Assembly (NCBI GenBank): GCA_034436355.1
Contig: DAOTVQ010000032.1
Span: 1 to 64,000 of the forward strand
DNA length: 64,000 nt
DNA from: CP2-2F sp034436355
GTDB lineage: Bacteria > Chloroflexota > Anaerolineae > Aggregatilineales > UBA2796
Reading direction: 5' to 3'
Shown here one piece after another: positions 50,064-58,428 of the stretch. Made by a program: the position numbers and the translations under genes. The notes beneath the pieces were generated by a model. That model had not been told where the DNA came from. It worked only from the letters and a program-made list of their open reading frames with translations, and made no database searches. Position 1 is the first letter of the stretch. Each line of letters opens with the position of its first letter.

Positions 50064-50190
50064 CGTCTGTAAAATCGCCGTCAACTCCTGAAATCTTCCC
50101 CGCACGTTCCCAGTAAAACTTCGCGCTTTGCCGCTCTCGTTTCAGTAGGATGGGACAGACACCTATCCGGTTCGAAAGGCGGGAGCCTGT

Positions 50191-51411
50191 ATGAAAAAAC
50201 TGCTGCTCATGGGCGGCGCAATGGGCCTCCTGTGCCTTATCGTCGCCCTCTACTTCTTGAGCGTGGGGCGCAGCTCACCGCCGCTGCCGACATTGGCTGC
50301 GCTGCCTTCCGACACGGCAACACACGCGCCAACAGCCACTTCGACCAGCACGTTGACATCAACGCCGACGGTGACGCTTACTCACACGGCTACCGCTACG
50401 CTCACTGCCACCCTGACCGCCACAGCGACACCCACCCTCGCCACGCGGGTGCTTCAGGTGACGGCTGTGAACGCAGGCGTCACCCTCTGGGAGCCGCCTA
50501 CCGTCACGGCGATTGCTTCGCCAACTGTGCTCCCCACAGTGGATGTACCGCTGCCCGGCGCAGACATGCCGATTGCCGGATTAGATGCGCCAGAGACTGG
50601 GTGGCAACGCTACGAGACCGCCGATCTTGCCTATCAGTATGTGGCGGGGCGTTGGTTCGCCTATCGCGCTAACCGCGCCACGGCACGGGGCTATTCTTAC
50701 TCCGCCGACCCGGAGGCGCGGGTCACGTTGACCTTTATTGGAGCAGGATTGCGGGTGCGCTATGTGGCCTACTCGCTGTATGGCATCTTCCAGATTCGCA
50801 TTGATGGGCGGGTGGACGCCGAAATTGATTCGTACAGCCCAAGCGCGGCATTTTTCATCTCAGATATCTTCATGCTCACGCACGGGCAGCACACCGTTGA
50901 AATCGTCAACACTGGGCGCAAGAATCCGGCCAGTACGGGCTACATGGTGGCCTTAGACAGCATGGAGGTCTATCGCGGCCTGCCGCCTACCCCCGCGCCT
51001 ACGCTCACGCCCGGCCCTACCCTGACCTTCACACCCTCACCTGCTGCTGTTGAGGTGCGTCTGGTGTCTGGCCCGCCCACCATCCAACCGACGGCCACGC
51101 CACTGCCGCCCGGCGTAGTCACTGTGTCGCTGGTCATCGCCTATGACGAAAACGGCAACCGCTCCATCGAGCCTGCGGAAGGGGTGCAAGGCATTTCGGT
51201 GCGGCTGGTCACGGTGGGCACCAACCAGGTCATCGCCTCCGGGTTCACCAACGCTGAAGGTTTTGTGCGGCTGGAAACGCTCACCGATACGCCAGTGCGC
51301 CTCGTTGTGCCGTATTTCGGCAAGTTCTGGAACATCGCTGGCGGTCGAGCGGGCGAACAGAGCTTCTCGCTGCTGCTCCCGCCGGGCAATCAGCCGGGGT
51401 TGATTTCATAA
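50191..51411 (+). CDS. Membrane-anchored exported protein of the conjugation block
   Basis: 406 residues: an N-terminal anchor (LLLMGGAMGLLCLIVALYFL), a TATSTSTLTSTPTVTLT linker (about 45-90), a beta-sandwich region (about 125-275, with ADPEARVTLTFIGAGLRVRY and LTHGQHTVEIVN, like carbohydrate-binding jelly rolls), a second linker, and a SdrD/CNA-B-like domain (about 310-395, DENGNRSIEPAEGVQGISVR). Likely exposed at the cell surface for mating contact. It overlaps the next gene. Confidence 0.75.
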   Translation: MKKLLLMGGAMGLLCLIVALYFLSVGRSSPPLPTLAALPSDTATHAPTATSTSTLTSTPTVTLTHTATATLTATLTATATPTLATRVLQVTAVNAGVTLWEPPTVTAIASPTVLPTVDVPLPGADMPIAGLDAPETGWQRYETADLAYQYVAGRWFAYRANRATARGYSYSADPEARVTLTFIGAGLRVRYVAYSLYGIFQIRIDGRVDAEIDSYSPSAAFFISDIFMLTHGQHTVEIVNTGRKNPASTGYMVALDSMEVYRGLPPTPAPTLTPGPTLTFTPSPAAVEVRLVSGPPTIQPTATPLPPGVVTVSLVIAYDENGNRSIEPAEGVQGISVRLVTVGTNQVIASGFTNAEGFVRLETLTDTPVRLVVPYFGKFWNIAGGRAGEQSFSLLLPPGNQPGLIS

Positions 51412-52471
51412 AACGACCTATCGTCTTCGCCCTACTGCTTGTGATTGGGATGCAGATCGTCTCCATGCTGGCTTGCGCAGGCACGCCCGATAATCTGTGC
51501 GTGACACAGCTTCCGCAGTATATCTGCCCATCTGCCACACCGCGCCCGACCGATACGCCGCGTCCTACCAGCCCGCCCACCTATCCGATGACGTTCCAGG
51601 CGAATCTCAACTACAGCTACGTGGATGTGACGCGGAGCATCGTTACGGTCCAGTATCTGGCGCAGAACGTCGGCAGCATCCAACTGAACTATTCGGGGAT
51701 GACGACAACCGGACAGATCTGGTCGGGCAGCTTCAGCATCGGGTATGCGGCTTACGGCGTGCCGGGAGTGATCGGCGCGTATCCACTGGGCATCCCATCG
51801 AACGTGAACACCGCGTCGCTGACGGTCGCGGGCGGCTACGCTTACATGTTCACGGTCACACGTTACCCCTATCCGTTCTTCACCAACCCCAATCCGCCGC
51901 CGTGCTGCCTGCCGTCGCCGATCTACCCAACACCCGTGCCGACCTACACGCCCTATCCTACGCCGACGCTCTACGTGCGCACCAACGACTACTTCGTCGG
52001 CGATCCCGTGTACGCCACCACCGCAACGCTGCGCCTCAAGTTCCGAGTGACGGCGGTACAAAGCCTGCCTGCGCCACCGGATGCGCACGGCAATCCGCGC
52101 AGCGTCTATGTCTGGCGCTTGGAAGTCAAGAACATCGGGACACTGGAGTACAACCTGTACCCGGCGGCGCAGATGTACATGAGCGAGGTGATTACGCCTA
52201 TGGGCGGCACGATGCAAGGCGTGTGGGGCCAAGTCTCGATGCGGCGCGGGCGGCGGGCATCAGCCCGACCTACGATCCGGCGGCGCTCATGCCCGGACAA
52301 ACCATGCTTTTCGCCCTCGCCGCTTTTGGGCCGCAGGGCACCGCCTATCGGATCAGCTATGCGCTGGATTTGACCACGCGGGGCGGCCCGACTCAAGTGC
52401 CAGGCACAAACATCGTGTCGTGGCTGAACCGCCCCAGCACCGACTGCATCGGCGAGATACAGGAGCCATAA
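51408..52471 (+). pseudogene. Exported lipoprotein with frameshift and no normal start codon
   Basis: The frame beginning at ATA 51408 reads IKRPIVFALLLVIGMQIVSM then LAC, a textbook lipoprotein signal with lipobox SMLAC, but the codon that should be ATG is ATA, overlapping the previous stop as ATAA. Near 52225 the sense passes to another frame (GVWG then PSLDAARAAGISPTYDPAAL, ending IGEIQEP at 52471), which needs one more G in the GTGGGGCC run. Between them are a Pro-rich linker and a beta-rich body. Joined, it is about 354 residues. Starts at GTG 51441 or CTG 51435 would cut the signal peptide. Confidence 0.65.
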
Positions 52472-52474
52472 ACG

Positions 52475-53956
52475 ATGCCCATTATTGGCGATATTGTTCG
52501 ACAGATTCAACTTGCCATTGACACCTTCTGGTATCAACTGCTGATGATGCTGGCTACCTTCCAGTGGAGTTTGCTGCGCGGCGCGTTCATGATGGGCTAC
52601 ACCATCCAACTGCTCACCAACTGGCTGGCTTCGGAAGCGTTTGTGCCGCTCATCCAGCAAACGGGCGACAGCCTCCGCATTGCCACCAGTTGGGCCTTTG
52701 TCATCGCGCTGTTCGTGCTGGGCATGACCTATATGCTGGCCTCGATTGTCCGGCTCGATGTGGTCAGCCCGCGCAGCGCCATTTTGTGGTTCGTGGCGGG
52801 GCTGATCTTCTTTCAGGTCGGGCCGTCGCTCTATCGCAGGATGGCTGACTTCCGCCGCACGGTGAGTTCAGCGTTCTACCTGAGCGTGCTGTCTACCATG
52901 CAAGGCCAGTCGGGAGCGGCGTTGGCCTCGTTGAACAATGTGGCGACCAGCGATCTGGGAATTCTCACGCCCTGCGACAACTTCGGGCCGTACCCGGGGC
53001 GTTCGGGCGGGCACGGTGCGCCCATCATCATCAATGGGCTGGATGTCGCGTTGGCTTATCTGCGCACGGATGGCATTGATGTGATGGGTTATCCCTACCC
53101 GACCTCCGACAACTGCCAGCCGCATGTGCCGCCGCAGTCGTTTGCCATTCCCTGGGAGTGGCAGCGACCGGGCAGTTTCTTCGACAACACCAAACAGCCC
53201 GTCTTTTTCCCGACCATGACGGATGAGCAGCGCGCTGCATCGATCAGCATGGCGAGTACGGCCCAGTGGCGGCTTGTTTCGGCGTGGCCGCTCGTCTTGT
53301 TCGGGATCACGGAACAAATCGTTGCGCTGTGCCTGACTATTGCACAAGGCTTGACCTTTATCTCCTTCGCCTGTGCCATCCTGTTCGCTTTCTTCAAGCG
53401 CACCAAGGGTATCGCTTGGTCGGTGGTAGACCAGTGGATTGAAACGATTGTCCAGACGGTGATCATTGCGATGGTGCAAGCACTGGTCGTTTCGTTCTTC
53501 CTGGCCGCTGCCGGGACAAACAACGGACTCGTCGTGCTGGGGGTCGGCCTGATCTGCCTGCTGCTCATGCTGATCCTGCTCTGGTCGGGCGTGAAAGCGA
53601 TCTGGCGCAGTTTCAACCGCCTGTTTGACGCCTTCGGCAAGGCGACAGGCGGCAGCGTGGTCTCGGTTGGCGCAGCCGCGCAAACAGCGGTCACGGCAGG
53701 TGCAGCCGTCGCCACGGGCGGCATGTCATTGGTTGGCAATACGTTGGGGGGCGCAAGCGCTTTGATGAACGGCGCGTCGTGGTCGCAGGCGGCAGGCGTG
53801 GCCTTCGGCGGTTCACAGTTGCTCACCGGGGCAGCACGCACACTGACTCGCTTGCCGGGGCTGCGTGATACTGAACTGGCGGAGGCGGCAGATCATTTTG
53901 TGGAGGGCGCAGTCACGCGCCAGGTGGCGCGCGCGTACCCGTCGTGGGTAGGCTAA
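52475..53956 (+). CDS. VirB6/TrbL-like inner-membrane channel protein
   Basis: 493 residues with about six or seven helices: an N-terminal helix pair, a large outside loop of about 130 residues with Cys and Pro, then ALCLTIAQGLTFISFACAIL and the VLGVGLICLLLMLILLWSGV region. A Gly/Ala-rich low-complexity tail (SVGAAAQTAVTAGAAVATGG) follows. This is the general form of TrbL/VirB6 proteins, which build the inner-membrane part of type IV secretion systems. It starts 3 bp after the lipoprotein gene and overlaps the next gene by 13 bp. Confidence 0.75.
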   Translation: MPIIGDIVRQIQLAIDTFWYQLLMMLATFQWSLLRGAFMMGYTIQLLTNWLASEAFVPLIQQTGDSLRIATSWAFVIALFVLGMTYMLASIVRLDVVSPRSAILWFVAGLIFFQVGPSLYRRMADFRRTVSSAFYLSVLSTMQGQSGAALASLNNVATSDLGILTPCDNFGPYPGRSGGHGAPIIINGLDVALAYLRTDGIDVMGYPYPTSDNCQPHVPPQSFAIPWEWQRPGSFFDNTKQPVFFPTMTDEQRAASISMASTAQWRLVSAWPLVLFGITEQIVALCLTIAQGLTFISFACAILFAFFKRTKGIAWSVVDQWIETIVQTVIIAMVQALVVSFFLAAAGTNNGLVVLGVGLICLLLMLILLWSGVKAIWRSFNRLFDAFGKATGGSVVSVGAAAQTAVTAGAAVATGGMSLVGNTLGGASALMNGASWSQAAGVAFGGSQLLTGAARTLTRLPGLRDTELAEAADHFVEGAVTRQVARAYPSWVG

Positions 53957-55002
53957 CCGGGCCAACCGTCGGCGCAGCACTGCTGACGGATCGAAACCCC
54001 GACAACACCTATGAGGATGACGACGGGCACTGGCGACAGCCAATGCTTGTGCCTGCGGTGGGCAAAGCGCTGGCTGGATTAACGCGCGGCCCACGCTGGT
54101 CAGCGCCAGAGGAGCCGTTCGAGGGCGAGTTCACCCCGCTCCATCCTCAGCGCATGGGCAAGTTTACGCCAGTTGCGTTGCCGTCCGGTGAGCCTACCCC
54201 TGCGCAACCCAATGCGCCTACGACGGCTGCCCAGCTTGAGACTGCTGCACAGCGCAGTGACTACATCGATCAGGAGACGGATGAGGAGATGGAACAGCAC
54301 ATCACCGATGTCACCCGGAGTGCTGCGCCCACCGCAAAAGCGGAGACTTCCCGTGCCGACGCCTCGGCAGGCAAACTGGAACAGGTGGCGGATCGGCTGA
54401 TGCAGGCTGCCGAAAGGCTGATGCGCGCCGCTGAAGGGCGGTTGCAGGTGTCCGGCAGCGCGAATGTGGCCTCGACAATGGGCGATACTGTTGCGCTGCT
54501 GGCGGCGCGTGGAACGGCGAACCCTGACAACTTCGCCGTAACTCAGGCAATGGCGGGCGCGTTGGGCGTCACGCCCATCCGGGACGGTAAGCCGCCTATT
54601 GAGAACGATCTGGCGCGATTCGGCCTATTCACCAACCAGGCGCTTACGATGGGGCTGAATCCTGAACAGACTGAACGGGTCGTGCGTGAAGTCAAGGAGT
54701 CGCCTGAAGGGAAGATCACCGACAAGACGCGCGATGAGCTGATCCAGCAGGGACAGGGTACGCGGGGCATCTCGTGGGCGGATGCCGAACGCGAGGTAGA
54801 TACGCTCGAACATGCCGCTCGTGTACTGCCCAACGACATCTCGGCTTATGGGCTGGTTAACGTGCCTGCTGCTGCCCCCAATGTGCAGGTTGCGCCCGAC
54901 ATCGAGGTGCGGCCTACCGTGCAGGTGACGGTGGAAGCGGGCAACGATACCCCCGAAAGCGGCGTGCAGCGCGGAGATGATCGGCGCGTCAAAAGGCGGT
55001 GA
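53944..55002 (+). CDS. Soluble protein of the conjugation block, unknown function
   Basis: 352 residues from the GTG at 53944, within the end of the VirB6/TrbL-like gene. A disordered Pro/Ala/Thr-rich N-terminal half contains a short coiled-coil segment (KLEQVADRLMQAAERLMRAA). The C-terminal half is helical (PIENDLARFGLFTNQALTMG, ERVVREVKESPEGK). No signal or membrane helix. No family is recognised; by position it is a cytosolic accessory of the secretion machine. Confidence 0.65.
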   Translation: MGRLTGPTVGAALLTDRNPDNTYEDDDGHWRQPMLVPAVGKALAGLTRGPRWSAPEEPFEGEFTPLHPQRMGKFTPVALPSGEPTPAQPNAPTTAAQLETAAQRSDYIDQETDEEMEQHITDVTRSAAPTAKAETSRADASAGKLEQVADRLMQAAERLMRAAEGRLQVSGSANVASTMGDTVALLAARGTANPDNFAVTQAMAGALGVTPIRDGKPPIENDLARFGLFTNQALTMGLNPEQTERVVREVKESPEGKITDKTRDELIQQGQGTRGISWADAEREVDTLEHAARVLPNDISAYGLVNVPAAAPNVQVAPDIEVRPTVQVTVEAGNDTPESGVQRGDDRRVKRR

Positions 55003-55005
55003 AGC

Positions 55006-56388
55006 GTGACCGAGACGCTGCGTTACTATGCCGTTGACGAACTGCGTGATCTGTCGCTGGCGGAACTGACCGCCCTCTGGGAACTGGTGCCCACCGAACG
55101 ACAGCGCCGCTACAAGGCGGTCTATGACCGCGAGGTGTGCAATGCGGGCGCGTCCGGCTCCCACGCGCTCGAAGGGCAGGTAGCGGCTGAACTGCTCACC
55201 CGTTATACCGACACGGCGCTCGTCCCGGTGGGCGTGCGATGGGCACGCTACCCGGCGCGTATTCAGGAGGCGGCCAAACAGAGCAGCGAACTGGTCGCGC
55301 CGGAGACGGTTCTGGAACGCGAGTCGCCCAAGCGCCCACGTCCTATTGTGCTGCTGATAGGCGGGGCGGTGTTCGCGTTTGTGCTGCTGCTCATCCTGAC
55401 GCACATCGGCGGGCGGGGCAGTCGTGTGGTGGAGAACCTGACGGTCACGCCGACCATGACGCTTTCGCCCACGCCGCGCCGCACTCCGACTCCCACGCCG
55501 ATTGCGCTGGAAGATCAGGACCCGGTGATCCGGAGTGGGGATGCGGACCAAACCACCGCCTATCCGGTCAATCTGCGGGTGACGCTGGCCGATGCGACGG
55601 TGCCGTGCGTCTTTGTGGTGCAGCGAAGGGTGATCCAGACTGCCGAATGGCGCTTTGATCCCAACCCGGATACCGCCTCGTATATTGCTGGCCTGACAGT
55701 GCGCCCGGTGATAGGCGTGCCCTACTCGCCGGAGAATGCGGCACTGTTCGCCCGGATGAGCGCGGGAACGGCCTTCACCGTGCAGATGAACACCGGCGCG
55801 ACGCTGCGCTTCACGTTTGCTTTCAAAACTGAAGTCGTGCGCAGTGATACAGGCATTTTCCGGCAGGTGGCGCTGGGATTGGTGCTGGCGCTGGTCGGAG
55901 AGCGCGGCTTGGATGGGATGCCCACCGCCTCGCGGATCGTCGTCACCGCGACCTATCCGACGGAACAGGAACTCTCCCGGACGGGCGCATTGAGCGAGGT
56001 AGGCAGTGTGCTGCCCACGCCCGAAGCGATGGCGACCCCAGTGCCTACTGCCACGCCGCTCCCGTTTGAACGGCTGGATGTGCAGGTGATCTCGGTCACC
56101 ACGGTGCCGGGGCGCGTGACCGTGCAGCTGCGGCTCTATAACGGTGGCGTGGAGGCGGCATAAATCACGGCGGAAACGATCTGGATGGCGTTTGGCTACG
56201 CGCCCAACCCGCCCGGTCCGCGCATTCTGGCGGATGGGTTAGCGCCGTTTGCGCTGCTGCCGGGTCAGGCGGCGGATGTGACGATCTATTGGGCGTGGGC
56301 GGGAGAGCCGTTTGGGAGCTTAAATGGGGCCGTCTATCGGTACGCAATGCAGGTGAGGCGTTACAGGCGGGCGAGGAGTTTGTCGTAG
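55006..56388 (+). pseudogene. Single-pass exported protein of the conjugation block, nonsense-interrupted and 3'-truncated
   Basis: From GTG 55006: a cytosolic N-terminus (1-115), one helix (PIVLLIGGAVFAFVLLLILT), a TPTMTLSPTPRRTPTPTP linker and a beta-rich outer domain. TAA at 56161-56163 interrupts RLYNGGVEAA, after which the same frame continues sensibly (ITAETIWMAFGYAPNPPGPR ... ADVTIYWAWAGEPFGSLNGA). It then runs into the 3' end of the toxin-antitoxin module and stops at 56386-56388. So there is a nonsense change plus loss of the natural end by insertion. Single-pass topology with a long outer domain resembles VirB8/VirB10-type components, but this is not established. Confidence 0.7.
56221..56279 (+). 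repeat. 59-bp direct repeat, copy 1 (inside the exported-protein gene)
   Basis: Matches 56882-56940 at 53 of 59 positions by my count. It encodes part of the outer domain (ADGLAPFALLPGQAADV). The two copies flank the toxin-antitoxin module. Confidence 0.8.
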
Positions 56389-56630
56389 TCATCATGACTG
56401 CCAATCCAGAACCAGGCGATCTCATCACCATCACGGGCACCGAGGACGCGGTAATCGATATTGATGCGGGCTAAGTAAATCGGCTTGGTGGGGTGAACGC
56501 GCTTGAATTGCAGGCCGGGGTGCTGCGGGTTCTCCCGAAAGAAACGATAGGCTTCCCGCGCCTGCTCGCGCACGGATTCGGGCAGGGCAGCAAACAGCTT
56601 GCGGAAACGTTCGGTGGTGTGCGATTTCAC
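56361..56630 (-). CDS. RelE/ParE-superfamily toxin
   Basis: 89 residues: KLFAALPESVREQAREAYRF, KRVHPTKPIYLARI and the C-terminal EIAWFWIGSHDDYDKLLARL, a hallmark of RelE/ParE-like type II toxins (HigB/RelE-type mRNA interferase, or ParE-type gyrase poison). It overlaps its antitoxin gene by 4 bp and has the usual toxin length. The 3' end overlaps the truncated exported-protein gene. Confidence 0.85.
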   Translation of the reverse strand: MKSHTTERFRKLFAALPESVREQAREAYRFFRENPQHPGLQFKRVHPTKPIYLARINIDYRVLGARDGDEIAWFWIGSHDDYDKLLARL

Positions 56631-56845
56631 AGGGTGTCCGGGTCGAGGTGCCGCGTTTTCCCGGCGCGGTGCTCCGCCAGTGCCTCATCCGCCAATTCCG
56701 CCAGCAAGTCTTGTGACGCGGCAAAAGCATCCATCCAGCGCCGTTCTGAGGCCAGTTCTTCCAGAATCCAAGCTGCCAAAACATCTTGTTCCTGCGCTGG
56801 CAGTTTGTTGATTTCCGCCAACGCCCGTTCCATCAGGTCAGTCAT
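56627..56845 (-). CDS. Antitoxin of a type II toxin-antitoxin pair
   Basis: 72 residues, helical and acidic (MERALAEINKLPAQEQDVLA, ELADEALAEHRAGKTRHLDP), like the antitoxins that accompany RelE-type toxins with the WIGSHDDYD ending. It is translated first and overlaps the toxin start by 4 bp. AAGGGA lies about 5 bases before the ATG at 56845. An extended -10 box is just upstream. Confidence 0.8.
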   Translation of the reverse strand: MTDLMERALAEINKLPAQEQDVLAAWILEELASERRWMDAFAASQDLLAELADEALAEHRAGKTRHLDPDTL

Positions 56846-56866
56846 CGCGTTCCCTTCCCTGTGCAG

Positions 56867-56875
56867 ATTATACCA
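56867..56875 (-). promoter_or_regulatory. Extended -10 promoter of the toxin-antitoxin module
   Basis: On the minus strand the sequence reads TGG followed by the consensus TATAAT (plus-strand ATTATA at 56867-56872). It is 22 bp upstream of the antitoxin start. No good -35 is present, and none is needed with TGN before the -10. Confidence 0.6.
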
Positions 56876-56881
56876 TGCACC

Positions 56882-56940
56882 CGCATCCCGGCGGATGGGT
56901 TAGCGCCGTTTGCGTTGCTGCTTGGTCAGGTGGCGGATGT
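56882..56940 (+). repeat. 59-bp direct repeat, copy 2 (orphan fragment)
   Basis: Second copy of the fragment at 56221-56279, here without a surrounding gene. It marks the far side of the inserted toxin-antitoxin module. Confidence 0.8.
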
Positions 56941-56993
56941 AGTATTTGCGGGGTTGGAACATTGAGCCTTTCGTAAGCAGAGATACTGTCTCA

Positions 56994-57488
56994 TCAGTTC
57001 ACCGCTCCAATGAAGAGGCGGGCAATATCGGTCGCATCAGCAATCATGTAATCTATTTGGGCATCGAACGCTGCTTGTGCCAAGTCTGCCTTTATATCAT
57101 CTTGAATATTCCCAACCGCCAGCAGAATAATTAGCCCAACGCCGGGCATACGCCTCACCCGCGAAACCTGATGAGACACCTCTTTTGCTCTGACTTTGGT
57201 TGTGCCCTTACCTTTGTTGATAAACGCAGTCAGGGTGGGCTTCCCACGCAAGGTGACGTGGGTAGTTACGATATCCGCGATCTCCGTTGGACCATGAGGG
57301 GTTTCAGTCTTGTCTGCCAAGATATCGCGTAGAAACGGCTCAATTTGCGTTCGCTCGTCTAATTGACGTACTTCACTGAGTATTACATCGCTAATCGCCT
57401 GTCGCGGTATCTCTTTGACTCGCTCAAACTCCTCAATATCATCAAGCTGAACCAGTACCATACCGTCTATCCATCTTGAGCACACCAA
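56994..57488 (-). CDS. Possible restriction-endonuclease-fold protein
   Basis: 164 residues, AT-richer than the neighbours. The middle reads GPTEIADIVTTHVTLRGKPT, TAFINKGKGTT and then SHQVSRVRRMPG. The acidic residue, hydrophobic strand and K-G-K order recall a PD-(D/E)xK nuclease core, and the C-terminal DYMIADATDIARLFIG also fits such folds. The key second acidic residue is not clear, so this is tentative. The start is uncertain (57488 or the ATG at 57461). It is opposite in strand to the secretion genes and so an insertion in that block. Confidence 0.5.
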   Translation of the reverse strand: MVCSRWIDGMVLVQLDDIEEFERVKEIPRQAISDVILSEVRQLDERTQIEPFLRDILADKTETPHGPTEIADIVTTHVTLRGKPTLTAFINKGKGTTKVRAKEVSHQVSRVRRMPGVGLIILLAVGNIQDDIKADLAQAAFDAQIDYMIADATDIARLFIGAVN

Positions 57489-57707
57489 GACTAACCTCGT
57501 TAGGCACAGGGGATGATTCTACCCGAAAACTTCCCAATACCCAAACCGCAAAATTCCACTGTTCATATACCGCGCCCTGCTATTCTGAGCAGTATCGGGG
57601 CGGCGCATTGGTCGTGAGTACAGCCTCACCCGCGAACTGTCCGTAGCGCCGATTACACACCCGCTGCGCTGCCCCAGCTATCCGTTTCAGCAGAGGAGAC
57701 GCCAACC

Positions 57708-57947
57708 GTGTCGCTTCGTGACGCCATCAACCAGTTTTTCACCGATGCGCGGGACATCGCGCAGCTCATCGCGCCCATCTGCGCGGTGCTGGGGTTTATC
57801 GGCCTCGGCATCATGTATATGGGCAGCTCATGGCCCCTGATCGGGGACTGGAAAAAGGACAATCCCCGCGCCGCCAATCAGGTGGTGATGGGCTTGCTCT
57901 TCGTCATCGCCGCCAGCAGCATCACGACCATTATCTCGTTTTCCTGA
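57708..57947 (+). CDS. VirB2/TrbC-like pilin subunit
   Basis: 79 residues with two hydrophobic helices (LIAPICAVLGFIGLGIMYMG and VVMGLLFVIAASSITTIISF) separated by a short charged loop, the form of conjugative pilins. GTG start. It is followed by VirB3- and VirB4-like genes, the standard order in type IV secretion operons. No cleavable signal is seen, which also occurs in Gram-positive-type systems. Confidence 0.7.
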   Translation: MSLRDAINQFFTDARDIAQLIAPICAVLGFIGLGIMYMGSSWPLIGDWKKDNPRAANQVVMGLLFVIAASSITTIISFS

Positions 57948-58028
57948 GCCATCGGCAAGTTCAGTATTCATCGGGTGGGGAAGCGCATACGGACTTGGCT
58001 TCCCCAGTACCGTTCGGAAGGAGTCGTC

Positions 58029-58428
58029 ATGGTCGCTGAGTTCAAATCGCACGTCCTTAGTCGCGATGAAAAGGGCTTCATGGGCGTACCGTTCAAGCGC
58101 CTGATGCTGGTAGGTGTGGGTGGCGGCATCGTCTATACGCTCGGCAAGTTTGCGCTGCCGGATGTCGCCATCCCGGTTGCGCTGGCAGCGGCCGCTCTAC
58201 AGCGTGCGGGGGAACCTGATGCTTGGCGCAGCGCAGCAGCCGCACAGCCTCACAGGGAGCGTCGGCAAGCTGGTCGAAATCCCGACCGATCTGGCGCGGC
58301 TGGATGCGGGAACACTGTTCACGCCACCCGCCGCCTAGGTCGAGGCGAATCTCGCCGAATGGATCACGTTTGCCCAGGCCGCCGATGCAGATCGTGGCGA
58401 TGGGCTGGAATTCGTGGAGGTGCACTAA
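58029..58428 (+). pseudogene. VirB3/PrgI-like gene with a frameshift and an in-frame TAG
   Basis: From ATG 58029: FKSHVLSRDEKGFMGVPFKR then LMLVGVGGGIVYTLGKFALP (membrane helix). The frame shifts at about 58196 by one extra base, and a second frame continues LYSVRGNLMLGAAQQPHSLT and VGKLVEIPTDLARLDAGTLF. It meets TAG at 58336-58338, then runs VEANLAEWITFAQAADADRG to a TAA at 58426-58428, one base before the VirB4 start. Small size, one or two helices and position before VirB4 fit VirB3. Two lesions make a working product unlikely unless they are sequence errors. Confidence 0.65.

Noticed and set aside
56946..57134. 62-codon plus-strand frame after the second repeat copy
   Set aside because: No ribosome site or similarity and it overlaps the better-supported minus-strand gene at 56994.
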